The position numbers and the translations under genes are program-made. This document shows positions 1 through 14,200 of a stretch of DNA of 64,000 nt, in pieces. Source of the stretch: Liolophura sinensis. Taxonomy: Eukaryota; Mollusca; Polyplacophora; Chitonida; Chitonidae. The notes beneath the pieces were generated by a model. It was not told the DNA's origin, made no database searches, and saw only the letters and a program-made list of their open reading frames with translations. How positions within the stretch are numbered: the first letter of the stretch is position 1; each line of letters opens with the position of its first letter. The stretch spans positions 32,046,810 to 32,110,809 of the forward strand of contig NC_088304.1 in NCBI RefSeq assembly GCF_032854445.1, written 5' to 3'.

Positions 1-760
1 GAGGTTTAGAGACTAAATTTAGAATACCATGTGGATACCAATCAGAGACCTTTAGAGAGTATCTGAAGGGTAAAACAAAAGGACCAATGAGAACTATCAA
101 GGAATCAGTGATATGAGGAAAGTAGTACCATACTGGAATGGAGTGAGATATAGATAATTTGTGATTAACATGAGGGAAACAGTACTGTATGGGAGGATGG
201 TGTATGTTTAGACAGCAAACGGGGTGTATAGCACACTTCTATTCTGAAATTATCCATGTATAGAACTTAAAAGACAACACATAATTTAACTTTAGTTTTC
301 TCGAAGAGAGTTGGAAACAGACTTAAATAGCCACAGCAATTTAGTTCTGACAAACGTCCTAACTCAACTCTTAATTTCAACTCTTAAAATCAACTGTTAA
401 TCTGGAATTCTTACTTGGCCATGGGATGCTGAAATGATGCCGCTTCACCTGTACCTCACGCTTATATGGATAAAAAGCAAAACAGGGTTGACGTAAGTGG
501 AAATTGCTGCGCTCCCGAGTAATAGAAATAACTCGAGTCAGATTGGTTTCAGTTGATACCATGAGGGCGCTTTACACATCATTTTGTGTGCAACATCACA
601 AAAATAGAAACATTTGTTTTTTAAACTTCCTCTGGGGGTACTTGATCGATACATATATACATTGGTCTGGTGTTGTCTTTTCTTTTAAAGGATTACAAGA
701 ACTAGCCAGATATATATAAAACTCGTTTATATTTGAATACTTGAGGTTTCAAGCACCGAC
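1..760. other. Intron 2 of the - strand CARD gene, nothing else seen
   Basis: AT-rich sequence. I looked for a CARD2-like exon on the - strand and found none. Short open frames here lack splice context and similarity. Confidence 0.4.
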
Positions 761-895
761 CTAGATACTGTAGAGTGTTGATGAAAGTATTCCACTTTCC
801 CTTATCTTCGCTCTCCTCCAATGTCTTCAGAAACACCTCGTTGGCATCTTCATCTCCTTTCGTCTTAAAAACTCTCCGCACTTTGGATGAAAAGG
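761..895 (-). CDS. Paralogous CARD gene, exon 2: second half of CARD1
   Basis: On the - strand the acceptor CTGTTTTCAG|CC completes the phase-1 codon from exon 1. The 45 residues (SSKVRRVFKTKGDEDANEVF and on, then KWNTFINTLQYLG) are a typical C-terminal CARD half and align with exon 2 of the + strand gene. A donor CTAG|GTCGGT follows, again phase 1. No later exon is recognisable before the left edge, so CARD2 and any helicase of this gene lie outside. Confidence 0.68.
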
Positions 896-2780
896 CTGAA
901 AACAGTAAGATGTAGGTTGCTTCTTGTTTCCGGTAGTATGCAAGATTATTTTCACTGCTATTGGTGTTTATGACAAGAGCTAACGAAAAAGCAACAGGGA
1001 ACTGTTTTACGACGCAGTTGCAAATTGCACGTGTTTTCTTGAAAAACGAAAGACAATGAACAAACAAGGGAAAAAGGCTGAAGTCAGACTTAGGAATCTG
1101 ACTAATTTCCAACGGAAATCTTGCAGCAAATCCCAATGGCGATAAAACTGACCCAGACCATAGGCAATTTGTAACAATTCCAGGCTCGGTTTAAGCGGTC
1201 TACTCTTCTGTTATTCTCTGTAATAGCCTACTCTTTCTGTATAATAGTTGTCCTCGCATAACAAAATAGCACTCGGCAAATGAGGCGGTGTAACGGAGAG
1301 TGATGCTTTCCTACAGAGCTTGGATTCGGCCTGTTAAGGCAGAGAATGTTCCCTGCCTTCAGAAAACTAGGCCTATTTGAGGGTACCTGAATGGCCCCCT
1401 AACGATAATGAGGCACTTTCACTGGTGATCATTATGTGCCGATTTTTCTTTCAATCGAAAGACCTGTGTCTTGAGCGTTAAAAACATACCATCACATAGA
1501 TAACTTTTCATACAAATTGGTAAGAATTCTGTGCATAATTTTGACATAGGTGTGAAATTTTTTGACCTAACCAGGTTGTTTTGGATTAGCAGTGGTTTAC
1601 ACTCTTCGTGATGTTGTTAGGAAACGTTATACATTACCCCCCTTGGCTATTAATGCTCTGGCCCCGGGTATCACGAAACAATCTTAGACTTAAGTCAAAA
1701 TCAAGACCACTTGCAAATTTTTATTTCTTTCATAAAAACTGCAAAATCTTGCGTGACAGCGTAAACTCTAGGTAAGTTATTGAAATAAAAATTTCAGCTA
1801 AAATAACGAAAAAGAATGTACAAAGTTTCATGACTGCAATTCTTGTCGCTTGGAGACCCCGGGGCCTGGGGTTTTATTATGTTTCAAAATATATATTTTA
1901 GCTCATAATTTACTTCTTTATTTTTTAGCTTTACAGACTGAACAGGAGATTTTTGACAAAGAGTCAATCTGCGCAAATCTCAAAAAATGTTTGCTAATAT
2001 TTTGGAATAGCCCACAAAATATCTTTTCACAAAATATTAGCCTCGTTGGTGCATCCTTTAAAATCCATAATAATGTTCGTAAACTTTATAAAGCAGGTCA
2101 CCTTATAGCTTTTCAAACATAAGAATTATATTAAGACCGACAATAAATAGTACAAATACCCGTCATCTTTTCTAGAAGGCCAATAATTTTAGACATAATT
2201 GGTAAAAATAAAAACTTTCCTTTGATCTGCGGCTATGGATTTTTGCGCAAAAATTCCGCTAAATCCTCTTTGGCGTGGTTGTAAACATGAAAAGAACGGA
2301 GTGCTTTGGCCTTAAAAACTTGTAATACGTTAATTAAATAGAATTATCACTTGTTTAAGATTGCAAGGCAATGGTCTGAAGATAATGAAAGTAGCGTGTT
2401 TTGTACTTCGGGAGAGTCTTACTACTGAAGAGGCGACTGCCACATTTCTTTGTGAAAGCCTTTCTAGTGTCACTACCCAAGACATCAGGACATAACACAA
2501 AATGACGCCCCTGCCTACAGGAACAGGAAATAGAAATTAACGAAACATTTACAACAATGAAAAAGTTCGAGTGTCCGCATTCAGTACAGTGTTAGTTTTT
2601 CCATTTCTTAATGGGCCTATCTTAATTTTTTTAATGCTCGTTGTTTAACATTATACAAAACAAGATTTTTTACTCCCGCGATGACTGTCAGTTTTATGGG
2701 CGAGGAAACCAGAGTGCTTCGGGTAGAAAACCATCGACCTTTGGCAAAGTTACTAACAGACTTTCCCAATTGTGACATGC
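896..2780. other. Intron 1 of the - strand CARD gene
   Basis: Low-complexity, AT-rich intronic sequence with no recognisable exon or transposon. A 90-codon + strand frame at 1850-2122 has no splice sites or similarity I can see. Confidence 0.4.
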
Positions 2781-3035
2781 AGAAATACAGACCATATTGG
2801 TGGAAGACAAGTGGTCTTCAACAAACTATAGCCTGAGCAAACGGCAATTCGAGGTGTCGTCGATGCTTAGGCTAATTATTGTCACAAAGGCTCCATAAAA
2901 AAGTCAGGGCGTCGGCAATTTACAAATTCCCGGTTGAAGGGCTGTTTTGAACTCTCCCCTCGTTTTAAACTCACACCTCGTGAGTCCTAATGTTTGAAAG
3001 GCAATCACTTGTTACAACTAGACCACTAACAGCAG
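2781..3035 (-). repeat. tRNA-like SINE fragment (family D)
   Basis: Shares two blocks with 45911-46115: a block around 'acaagtggtcttcaac' and, about 130 bases later, a B-box-like block ending in 'cctcgtg.gtcct'. Reverse orientation. In the better copy the reverse complement gives a tRNA-like A box and the B box GCGGGTTCAAACCCGGC. This copy is diverged. Confidence 0.5.
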
Positions 3036-3212
3036 TGTTACACATTTGGGCACTTGGGAGAATTACACAGTCTATGCCTAAATGAATTAAATTACAGCAT
3101 ATATCACGTGACCATTACAGATTACGTCGTGTGACATGGGTTGTGATATTGTAATATTACAAAACTATAATAGGCCTAAATGCGTCATATATTACTTCTC
3201 ACTAGTATTTAC

Positions 3213-3378
3213 CGCGATCAAATCCGTCTATCACTCCACAGACGTTTGGCAGGCATTCCGTACAGCGCAGGTAGCGGATAAACATCGGTCTGTTGTCACG
3301 CAGATTCCGGCTGACTTTTTTACTGAAGCTCAGCTCCGACTCTTCAGGATTCCGCCTTTTGCATGAGCTGGTCGCCAT
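3213..3378 (-). CDS. Paralogous CARD gene, exon 1: first half of CARD1
   Basis: Read on the - strand, Met at 3378 (a second in-frame Met lies at 3393) begins a 55-codon exon ending GATCGCG|GTAAAT in phase 1. Its core, RPMFIRYLRCTECLPNV, matches exon 1 of the + strand RLR gene. The N-terminus MATSS is close to MAARD of the other gene. It probably belongs to a second RLR or a related CARD protein running off the left side. Confidence 0.7.
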
Positions 3379-5103
3379 TATGTTGCTGTACACGTACAGG
3401 CCTGCAGCTTCGTACTTCGCACTAACCTACATATCTCGGAATTCCCAACAAGTTATGCTCCCGAAAGTTTCATAGATATACATGTATGGCTTATCCAGAC
3501 TAAAAAGCCGAGGGTGTCGAATACGTCATGTCTCAAAATATAAATGACTATAATGACAGTCCGATGCTCATTCAAAGTAAACTTGATGCTTGATTGCCAA
3601 TCTCCAACGCGGTCTACGCCCGATAATTTACCTCGGCTGTTTGTGGTAACTTCTGTTCAATTGTCTGTATGAATACGTTTAGTGAGTTTTACATGACTGT
3701 GGACCGTCTCCTCTTAAGTGCTTAAGTGTCATCGTCTCAGCACATCTGTAGTGTCTCGTATTTCAACAGCTTGCACCAGCCTTGGGATCATGAGCTGCAT
3801 AGTTTTCCAGTATAGGTGAAGAACGTGCTTAGAGTGCCGAATAGGTCGAAAATGAAAGTAAATCGTCAGTTGTCCGTGAATGCGTTTTATTTTTATTTGT
3901 TGTATTACTGGGTAGAAAACTTTTCGTGTGGTGCATTATGTAATCTAGATCCTGTAGTCCTTAATACAGGGGCCTCTGTGGTCGATGTAGTTAACACGCC
4001 AGCGCGACGCATCGCCCAGGAGGCTCTATCCGTAGCTAAGCTGGACGTTCCTACCGTAACGCCCAGCTGCGGATGGTCGTCGGTTCCCCTGGGCCCTGTC
4101 CAGTTTCCACCCACCCAAATAATGAAATATTTTTGAGTACACAAATCAAATACATAGGTAAATAAATCACTTTAATACATATTAAATGGAATATTCTACA
4201 GAAGGGCAATCACTTAAACAACAAAACCACCTCATCGCTGCGAGGTAGCTCAAGTGTTACTGGAGAGGTAAATAACCAGTCACGTGACTTTAATAATTTG
4301 GCCTTATTTCATTGGACCTGCACACCGATATGACCACAATTAGCTAGTACATGGACGTGTAATACTTGCGAAAACAAAGAGACATTCTCCAAAAGCCAGA
4401 CTGCATTATATGAAATCAGCGGTGTTATCAATCAGGCCAGCATATAATGTTAGAAAATGTTATATCTGTAAAAAGCATATTATGTTCATCACAGAGTCAT
4501 ACGTTCAACTGTATTTTACACTACTGAGGCACAAGTAACAAGTCCTTGGATGAGGTCATGTCTCAAAATATAAACTTTTGGGCACTGACAGCAATTCTCA
4601 CAGCTTACTTTCGATTTCGTTTCGCATGCATTGGTTCGGTCGTCATTAGTAAGATGACTGCTTCAAGTGTAAACCCTGTCAATTTAGTCGTTCGTGACTT
4701 TCTTACACTCTGCAGGTCGCATGCAGTGCTAAACGCTTGGTCATGTATGTATACACTGTACCACTTACCTAACATAAGAGGTCATCGAGTTTAATAAATT
4801 CGAAACGTCGGCGTTTAAATCAAACAAACAAACCAGCGACAGAAGAACCGACCCGGAAGATACGAGGTGGTGGCTACGTATATTGTGCCTCTTGTGGAGA
4901 TCGGTTAGCTGACAGGAACAGTGTGACATGTCTGGGTGGAGATGTCTGTGCGTTGTGACGGGTGTACTTGGAAGGTGTCGAGGATGTGAATGATGTGAAC
5001 GTCCGCAACACCAGTCTGCAAGGGATAATCCATTAGCCGATTTCATGTAGAACGTGTGTTTACTTGTAGCGGTCTATGATAGGATTTCGCTAACGCTCTA
5101 ATC
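3379..5103. promoter_or_regulatory. Divergent intergenic region between two CARD genes
   Basis: About 1.7 kb separates the two divergent start codons, so it must hold both promoters or one bidirectional promoter plus 5' UTRs. A 20-base string GTCATGTCTCAAAATATAAA occurs twice in the same orientation, at 3525-3544 and 4555-4574, each with a TATA-like ATATAAA. A diverged SINE lies at 3968-4175. I saw no convincing immune-response element by eye. Confidence 0.45.
3968..4175 (+). repeat. Diverged tRNA-derived SINE (family A)
   Basis: Matches the family A order: 'gttaacacgccagcgcgacgc', 'gcccaggaggctct', 'gcggatggtcgtcggt', 'gtccagtttccaccca', 'aatgaaatatttttgag', then an A-rich tail. Clearly older and more diverged than the other copies. 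Confidence 0.7.
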
Positions 5104-5248
5104 ATGGCAGCCAGAGACCGGTCCAGACAGTTCCGCTACAGCCAAAATGTCACGAGAAAATTCGACACACACAGGCCATATTTCGTGAGGCGTCTTCGCT
5201 GTACAGATTTTCTGCCTCATATGACGGACGTTCAAGGGTTTGATTATG
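5104..5248 (+). CDS. RLR exon 1: first half of CARD1
   Basis: Opens with ATG at 5104 and reads 48 codons to a donor G|GTATGT, leaving phase 1. Residues 24-48 (RPYFVRRLRCTDFLPHM and on) fit the first helices of a death-fold CARD. The same exon exists on the - strand at 3378-3213 with matching core (RPMFIRYLRCTECLPNV) and the same donor phase. I chose this Met because it precedes the shared core at about the same distance and there is no convincing upstream in-frame Met. The next exon is 15.5 kb away. Confidence 0.75.
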
Positions 5249-8200
5249 GTATGTGTAGTATATGTGTCTTATGGCAAGTGAGACTATGTACACTTACGAA
5301 TGCTAATTGACAATTAATAACCGAGAACACATCATGTCACTGTAGACATTCATATACACATTGTCACATTGATCACACATTATAGACGACGTCAGTGAAC
5401 ATAATGTATGTCCATGTATCTCCACTGTGACGTCACCTGTAATGTCTGATAAGTGTGCTAATTTAACCATAATATGTCACCATCGACACACATTAACCCT
5501 GATATGTCACAGTGGACACACATTAACCCTGACCCGTCACAGCGGACTCACAATAACCCTGATATGTCACAGTGGACACCCATTAACCCTAATATGCCAA
5601 AGTAGACACCATTTGACCCAAGTATGTAACAGTGGACACATATTGACCTTGATTTATTACAGTGGACACACATTAACCCTGGTATGTCACAATGGGCAGA
5701 CACTAACCCTGATATGTCACAGTTGACACACATTAACCCTGATATCTCACAGTGGACACACATTAATCCTGCCTATATCACAGTGGACACACATTACCCT
5801 GATCTGTCACAGTGGGTACACATTAGCCCTAATATCTCACAGAGGACACACATTATTCCCGATATGTCACAGTGGACAAACATTAACCCTGATATGTCAC
5901 AGAGGACACACATTAACCCTGATATGTCACAGTGGACAAACATTAACCCTGATATGTTACAGTGGACACACATTAACCTTGATATGTTACAGTGGACACA
6001 CATTAACATTGATATGTTACAGTGGACACATTATCCCTGAAAAGTCACAGTGGACACACTAGAACCCTGAAATGTCACAGTGGACACACATTAACCGTGA
6101 TATGTCACAGTGGACACACATTAACCGTGATATGTCACAGTGGACACACAGTAACCCCAATATGTCACAGTGGACACACAGTAACCCCAGTATGTCACAG
6201 TGGACACACATTAACCCCGATATGTCACAGTGGACACACATTAACCCTGATATGTCACAAAGGACACACATTAACCTTGATATGTTACAGTGAACACATC
6301 TTATCCCTGAAAAGTCACAGTGGACACACCATTAACCCTGATATGTCACAGTGGACACACATTAACCTTTTTGTGTCAACATATGTCACAGTGGACACAC
6401 ATTAATCTTGATATGTCACAGTGGACACACAGTAACCCCAATATGTCACAATGGACACACAGTAACCCCAATATGTCACAGTGGACACACATTATCCCCT
6501 ATATGTCACAGTGGACACACATTACCCAGATCTGTCACAGTGGACACACATTAACCCTGATATATCACAGAGGGCACACTTTAACCTTGATATGTTACAG
6601 TGGACACATATTATCCCTGAAAAGTCACAGTGGACACACTAGAACCCTGGTATGTCACAGTGGACACACATTAACCATGATATGTCACAGTGGACACACA
6701 TTAACCGTGATATGTCACAGTGGACACACAGTAACCCCAATATGTCACAGTGGACACACAGTAACCCCAGTATGTCACAGTGGACACACATTAACCCTGA
6801 TATGTCACAAAGGACACACATTAACCTTGATATGTTACAGTGAACACATATTATCCCTGCAAAGTCACAGTGGACACACATTAACCCTGATATGTCACAG
6901 TGGACACACATTAACCCTGATATATCACAGAGGGCACACATTAACCTTGATATGTTACAGTGAACACATATTATCCCTGAAAAGTCACAGTGAACACATA
7001 TTATCCCTGAAAAGTCACAGTGGACACACATTAACCCTGATATGTCACAGTGGACACACATTAACCCTGATATGTCACAGTGGACACACATTAACCTTTT
7101 TGTGTCAACGTATGTCACAGTGGACACACATTAATCTTGATATGTCACAGTGGACACACAGTAACCCCAATATGTCACAGTGGACACACATTATCCCCTA
7201 TATGTCACAGTGGACACACATTACCCAGATCTGTCACAGTGGACACACATTTCCCAGATCTGTCACAGTGGACACACATCAACCCTGATATATCACAGAG
7301 GTCACACATTAACCTTGATATGTTACAGTGGACACATATTATCCCTGAAAAGTCACAGTGGACACACTAGAACCCTGAAATGTCACAGTGGACACACGTT
7401 AACCCTGGTATGTCACAGTGGACATATATTCCCTGATATGTGGGGATTAGCACAATCTGGGGTAAAGACACAGTGTCAAAGTGGAAACACATCTACTAAA
7501 ATGTCACTATGCAACCAGTTACCAGAGGACATGTGTCAGTGTGATTCTACATTAACACGCAGTCAGTGTGGTCATACATTAACACACTGTGTCATAATTG
7601 GTATACAATCCCAGACTCTATCTCTCTGGTCATACCTTAACATACTGTGTCACAGTCAACATACATTGGCAGACTGTACCACATTAGGTGTACATAAGGA
7701 AGATGTGTCACAGTGAACATACATTGGTAGACGGTATCACACTGGATATACGTTAACACACTGTGTCTCAGTGAACATACACATGTACACTGGCAGACTG
7801 TATCAGATTGGGTGTACATTAGGAAGCTGTGTCACAGTGATACCTTGACGCACTGTTTCAAAAGTGGAGATACATAAGGAAACTGTCACAGTGAACATAG
7901 ATTGACAGACTATATCACACTGGGTATACGTTGGAAAACTATCTCAGTGAACATCGATTGGCAGACTATCACACTGGGTAGACATTAGGAAACTGTCTCG
8001 TTGAACATATCTTAACACACTGCTTGAAAAGCGGACATACATTAGGAAACTGTGTCACAGTGAACATACATTGGCTAAGTGTCACAGTAGACATCCATTG
8101 GTAAAGTGTCACAGTAAACATCCATTGGTAAAGTGTCACAGTGGACATACATTAGCACACTGTGTCACAGTGAACATACATTGGTAAAGTTTCACAGTGG

Positions 8201-11200
8201 ACATACATTGAGAAATTGTCACAGTGGACATACATTGGCAAAGTGTCACAGTGGACATACATTAGCACATTGTGCCACAGTGGACATTCATTACCAGATT
8301 GTATGACAGTGTATATACATTAACAAACTGTGCCACAGGAGGCACACTTAAGTACATTGTGGGGGCCTCCATGGCTCAGTTGGTTAGCACGCTAGCGCAG
8401 CGTAATGACCCAGGAGCCTCTCACCAATGCGGTCGCTGTGAGTTAGTCAAGCTCATGCTGGCTTCCTCTCCGGCCGATACGAGGGAAGGTCTGCCGGCAA
8501 CCTGCAAGTTCTCGTGGGTTTCCCCTGAGCTCTGTTCGGTTTCCTCCCACCATTATGCTGGCCGCCGTGGTATAAGTGAAATATTCTTGTGTACAGCGTA
8601 AAACACTTATGAGATAAATAAATAAATAACACAGTGTGTCACAGTGGACATACATTACCAGATTGAGTCACAATGGACATACATTAGCAGAGTGTCGCAC
8701 TGGACATAGAAAAACAGAGTGTATCACAGTGGACACACATTGGCACACTGAGTCAGACTGGACAAACATTAACAGACTCGCACTGCGCATACATGAACAT
8801 ACATTAGCAGACATTAACACAGTCACAGTGGCCATAGATTAATATGATGTATCAAACTGGACATACAATAACATGCTGTGTCATAGTACATATGCACTGA
8901 CCAACTGCCAGACTGGATATACATTCGCAGACTCACACCCACATACCTTAATGTGCTGAGTCAGACTGGACATACATTCGCAGACTCGCACCAAACGTAC
9001 CTCATCGTGCTGAGTCAGACTGGACATACATTCGCAGACTCGCACCGAGCGTACCTCAACGTGCTGAGTCAGACTCGACATACATTTGCAGACTTGTACC
9101 GAGCGCACCTCAACGTGCTGAGTCAGACTCGACATACATTCGCAGACTCGCACCGAGCGTACCTCAACGTGCTGGGTCAGACTGGACATACATTCGCAGA
9201 TTCGCACCGCTAATACCTCAACGTGCTGGGTCAAAGTGCACATACATTCGCAGACTCGCACCGAGCGTACCTCAACGTGCTGAGTCAGACTGGACATACA
9301 TCCGCAGACTCACACCGAGCGTACCTCAACGTGCTGAGTCAGACTGGACATACATTCGCAGACTCACACCGAGCGTACCTCAACGTGCTGGGTCAGACTG
9401 GACATACATTCACACATTCGCACCGAGCGTACCTCAACGTGCTGAGTCAGACTGGACATACATTCGCAGACTCGCACCGAGCGTACCTCAACGTGCTGAG
9501 TCAGACTGGACATACATTCGCAGACTCACACCGAGCGTACCTCAACGTGCTGAGTCAGACTGGACATACATTCGCAGACTCACACCGAGCATACCTCAAC
9601 GTGCTGAGTCAGACTGGACACACATTCGCAGACTCACATAGAGCGTACCTCAACGTGCTGGGTCAGACTGGACATACATTCGCAGACTCACACCGAGCGT
9701 ACCTCAACATGCTGGTACAGACTGGATATACATCTGCAGACTCACATAGAGCGTACCTCAATGTGCTGGTACAGACTGGACATACATCCGCAGACTCACA
9801 CCGCTAATACGTCAACGTGCTGGGTCAAAGTGCACATACATTCGCAGACTCACACCGAGCGTACCTCAACATGCTGGTACAGACTGGACATACATCCGCA
9901 AACTCACATCGAGCGTACCTCAACGTGCTGGTACAGACTGGACATACATCCGCAGACTCACACCGCTAATACGTCAACGTGCTGGGTCAAAGTGCACATA
10001 CATTCGCAGACTCGCACCGAGCGTACCTCAACATGCTGGTACAGACTGGACATACATCCGCAGACTCACACCACTAATACCTCAACGTGCTGGGTCAAAG
10101 TGCACATGCATTCGCAGACTCACACCGAGCGTACCTCAACGTGCTGAGTCAGACTGGACATACATCCGCAGACTCGCACCGAGCGTACCTCAACATGCTG
10201 GTACAGACTGGACATACATCCGCAGACTCACATCGAGCGTACCTCAACGTGCTGGTACAGACTGGACATACATCCGCAGACTCACACCGCTAATACCTCA
10301 ACGTGCTGGGTCAAAGTGCACATACATTCGCAGACTCGCATCGAGCGTATCTCAACATGCTGGTACAGACTGGACATACATCCGCAAACTCACATCGAGC
10401 GTACCTCAACGTGCTGGTACAGACTGGACATACATCCGCAGACTCACACCGCTAATACGTCAACGTGCTGGGTCAAAGTGCACATACATTCGCAGACTCG
10501 CACCGAGCGTACCTCAACATGCTGGTACAGACTGGACATACATCCGCAGACTCACACCACTAATACCTCAACGTGCTGGGTCAAAGTGCACATGCATTCG
10601 CAGACTCACACCGAGCGTACCTCAACGTGCTGAGTCAGACTGGACATACATCCGCAGACTCGCACCGAGCGTACCTCAACATGCTGGTACAGACTGGACA
10701 TACATCCGCAGACTCACATCGAGCGTACCTCAACGTGCTGGTACAGACTGGACATACATCCGCAGACTCACACCGCTAATACCTCAACGTGCTGAGTCAG
10801 ACTGGACATACATTCGCAGACTCACACCGAGCGTACCTCAACATGCTGGTACAGACTGGATATACATCTGCAGACTCACATAGAGCGTACCTCAATGTGC
10901 TGGTACAGACTGGACATACATTCGCAGATTCACACTGCTAATACCTCAACATGCTGGGTCAAAGTGCACATACATCCGCAGACTCACACCGAGCGTACCT
11001 CAACATGCTGGTACAGACTGGACATACATCCGCAAACTCACATCTAGCGTACCTCAACGTGCTGGTACAGACTGGACATACATCCGCAGACTCACACCGC
11101 TAATACGTCAACGTGCTGGGTCAAAGTGCACATACATTCGCAGACTCGCACCGAGCGTACCTCAACATGCTGGTACAGACTGGACATACATCCGCAGACT

Positions 11201-14200
11201 CACACCACTAATACCTCAACGTGCTGGGTCAAAGTGCACATGCATTCGCAGACTCACACCGAGCGTACCTCAACGTGCTGAGTCAGACTGGACATACATC
11301 CGCAGACTCGCACCGAGCGTACCTCAACATGCTGGTACAGACTGGACATACATCCGCAGACTCACATCGAGCGTACCTCAACGTGCTGGTACAGACTGGA
11401 CATACATCCGCAGACTCACACCGCTAATACCTCAACGTGCTGGGTCAAAGTGCACATACATTCGCAGACTCGCATCGAGCGTATCTCAACATGCTGGTAC
11501 AGACTGGACATACATTCGCAGACTCACACTGCTAATACCTCAACATGCTGGGTCAAAGTGGGCATACATTACATTCACATATATATATGGACACATGGGA
11601 CTTACATTACAGTGAACATACTTGAACACAGTGGACTGATTTTTCAACAGACTTGCTGACATCACAGTGGACTTGGACCAACACATGGTGCTGGCTCCAC
11701 AGTGGACTTGGACGAACACATGGTGCTGGCTCCACAGTGGACATGCACGAACACATGGTGCTGGCTCCACAGTGGACATGCACGAACACATGGTGCTGGC
11801 TCCACAGTGGACATGCACGAACACATGGTGTTGGCTCTACAGTGGACATGCACAAACACATGGTGCTGGCTCCACAGTGGACATGCACAAACACATGGTG
11901 CTGGCTCCACAGTGGACATGCACAAACACATGGCGCTGGCTCCACAGGGAACATGCACAAACACATGGTGCTGGCTCCACAGTGGTCATGCAGACGAACA
12001 CATGGCGCTGGCTCCACAGTGGACATGCAGACGAACACATGGCGCTGGCTCCACAGTGGACATGCAGACGAACACATGGCGCTGGCTCCACAGTGGACAT
12101 GCACAAACACATGGCGCTGGCTCCACAGTGGACATGCAGACGAACACATGGCGCTGGCTCCACAGTGGACATGCAGACGAACACATGGCGCTGGCTCCAC
12201 AGTGGACATGCAGACGAACACATGGCGCTGGCTCCACAGTGGACATGCAGATGAACACATGGCGATGGCTCCACACTGGACATGCAGACCAACACATGGC
12301 CCTGGCTCCACAGTGGACATGCAGACCAACACATGGCCCTGGCTCCACACTGGACATGCACAAACACATGGCCCTGGCTCCACAGTGGACATGCACAGAC
12401 ACATGGTGCTGGCTCCACAGTGGACATGCACGAACACATGGTGCTGGCTCCACAGTGGACATGCACGAACACATGGTGCTGGCTCCACAGTGGACATGCA
12501 CGAACACATGGTGCTGGCTCCACAGTGGACATGCACGAACACATGGTGTTGGCTCTACAGTGGACATGCACAAACACATGGTGCTGGCTCCACAGTGGAC
12601 ATGCACAAACACATGGTGCTGGCTCCACAGTGGACATGCACAAACACATGGTGCTGGCTCCACAGTGGACATGCACAAACACATGGCGCTGGCTCCATTG
12701 TGGACATGCACAAACACATGGCGCTGGCTCCACAGTGGACATGCACAAACACATGGCGCTGGCTCCACAGTGGACATGCACAAACACATGGCGCTGGCTC
12801 CACAGTGGACATGCACAAACACATGGCGCTGGCACCACAGTGGACATGCAGACAAACACATGGCGCTGTCTCCACAGTGGACATGCAGACGAACACATGG
12901 CGCTGTCTCCACAGTGGACATGCAGACAAACACATGGCGCTGGCTCCACAGTGGACATGCAGACGAACACATTGCGCTGGCTCCACAGTGGACATGCAGA
13001 CGAACACATGGCCCTGGCTCCACACTGGACATGCAGACCAACACATGGCCCTGGCTCCACACTGGACATGCAGACCAAAACATGGCCCTGGCTCCACACT
13101 GGACATGCAAACGAACACATGGCCCTGGCTCCACACTGGACATGCACAAACACATGGCCCTGGCTCCATACTTGACATGCACAAATACATGGCGCTGGCT
13201 CCACACTTGACATGCACAAACACATGGTGGTGGCTCCACAGTGGACATGCACAAACACATGGCGCTGGCTCCACAGTGGACATGCACAAACACATGGCGC
13301 TGGCTCCACAGTGGACATGCACAAACACATGGCGCTGGCTCCACAGTGGACATGCACAAACACATGGCGCTGGCTCCACAGTGGACATGCACAAACACAT
13401 GGCGCTGGCTTCACAGTGGTCATGCAGACGAACACATGGCGCTGGCTCCACACTGGACATGCAGACCAACACATGGCGCTGGCTCCACAGTGGACATGCA
13501 GACGAACACATGGCGCTGGCTCCACAGTGGACATGCACAAACACATGGCGCTGGCTCCACAGTGGACATGCAGACGAACACATGGCGCTGGCTCCACAGT
13601 GGACATGCAGACGAACACATGGCGCTGGCTCCACAGTGGACATGCAGACGAACACATGGCGCTGGCTCCACAGTGGACATGCAGATGAACACATGGCGAT
13701 GGCTCCACACTGGACATGCAGACCAACACATGGCCCTGGCTCCACAGTGGACATGCAGACCAACACATGGCCCTGGCTCCACACTGGACATGCACAAACA
13801 CATGGCCCTGGCTCCACACTGGACATGCACAAACACATGGCGCTGGCTCCACACTGGACATGCACAGACACATGGTGGTGGCTCCACAGTGGACATGCAG
13901 AAACACATGGCGCTGGCTCCACAGTGGACATGCACAAACACATGGCGCTGGCTCCACAGTGGACATGCACAAACACATGGCGCTGGCTTCACAGTGGACA
14001 TGCAAACGAACACATGGCGCTGGCTCCACAGTGGACATGCAGACGAACACATGGCGCTGGCTCCAGAGTGGATATGCAGACGAACACATGGCGCTGGCTC
14101 CACAGTGGACATGCACAAACACATGGCGCTGGCTCCACAGTGGACATGCAGACGAACACATGGCGCTGGCTCCACAGTGGACATGCAGACGAACACATGG

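Noticed and set aside
5427-8360. CRISPR-like look of regularly spaced repeats
   Set aside because: No unique spacers: the whole unit is repeated. Host is a eukaryote.
8362-8460. tRNA gene at SINE heads (also 41884, 50400, 51807)
   Set aside because: A and B boxes are there but the cloverleaf is not complete and the sequence runs into SINE bodies with target duplications.
5427-11659. Open frames with SQWTHIN, CHSGHTLT or GHTFADSHRAYLNVL repeats
   Set aside because: The 30- and 54-bp units are multiples of three, so any stop-free register stays open; no start context, splice sites or fold.
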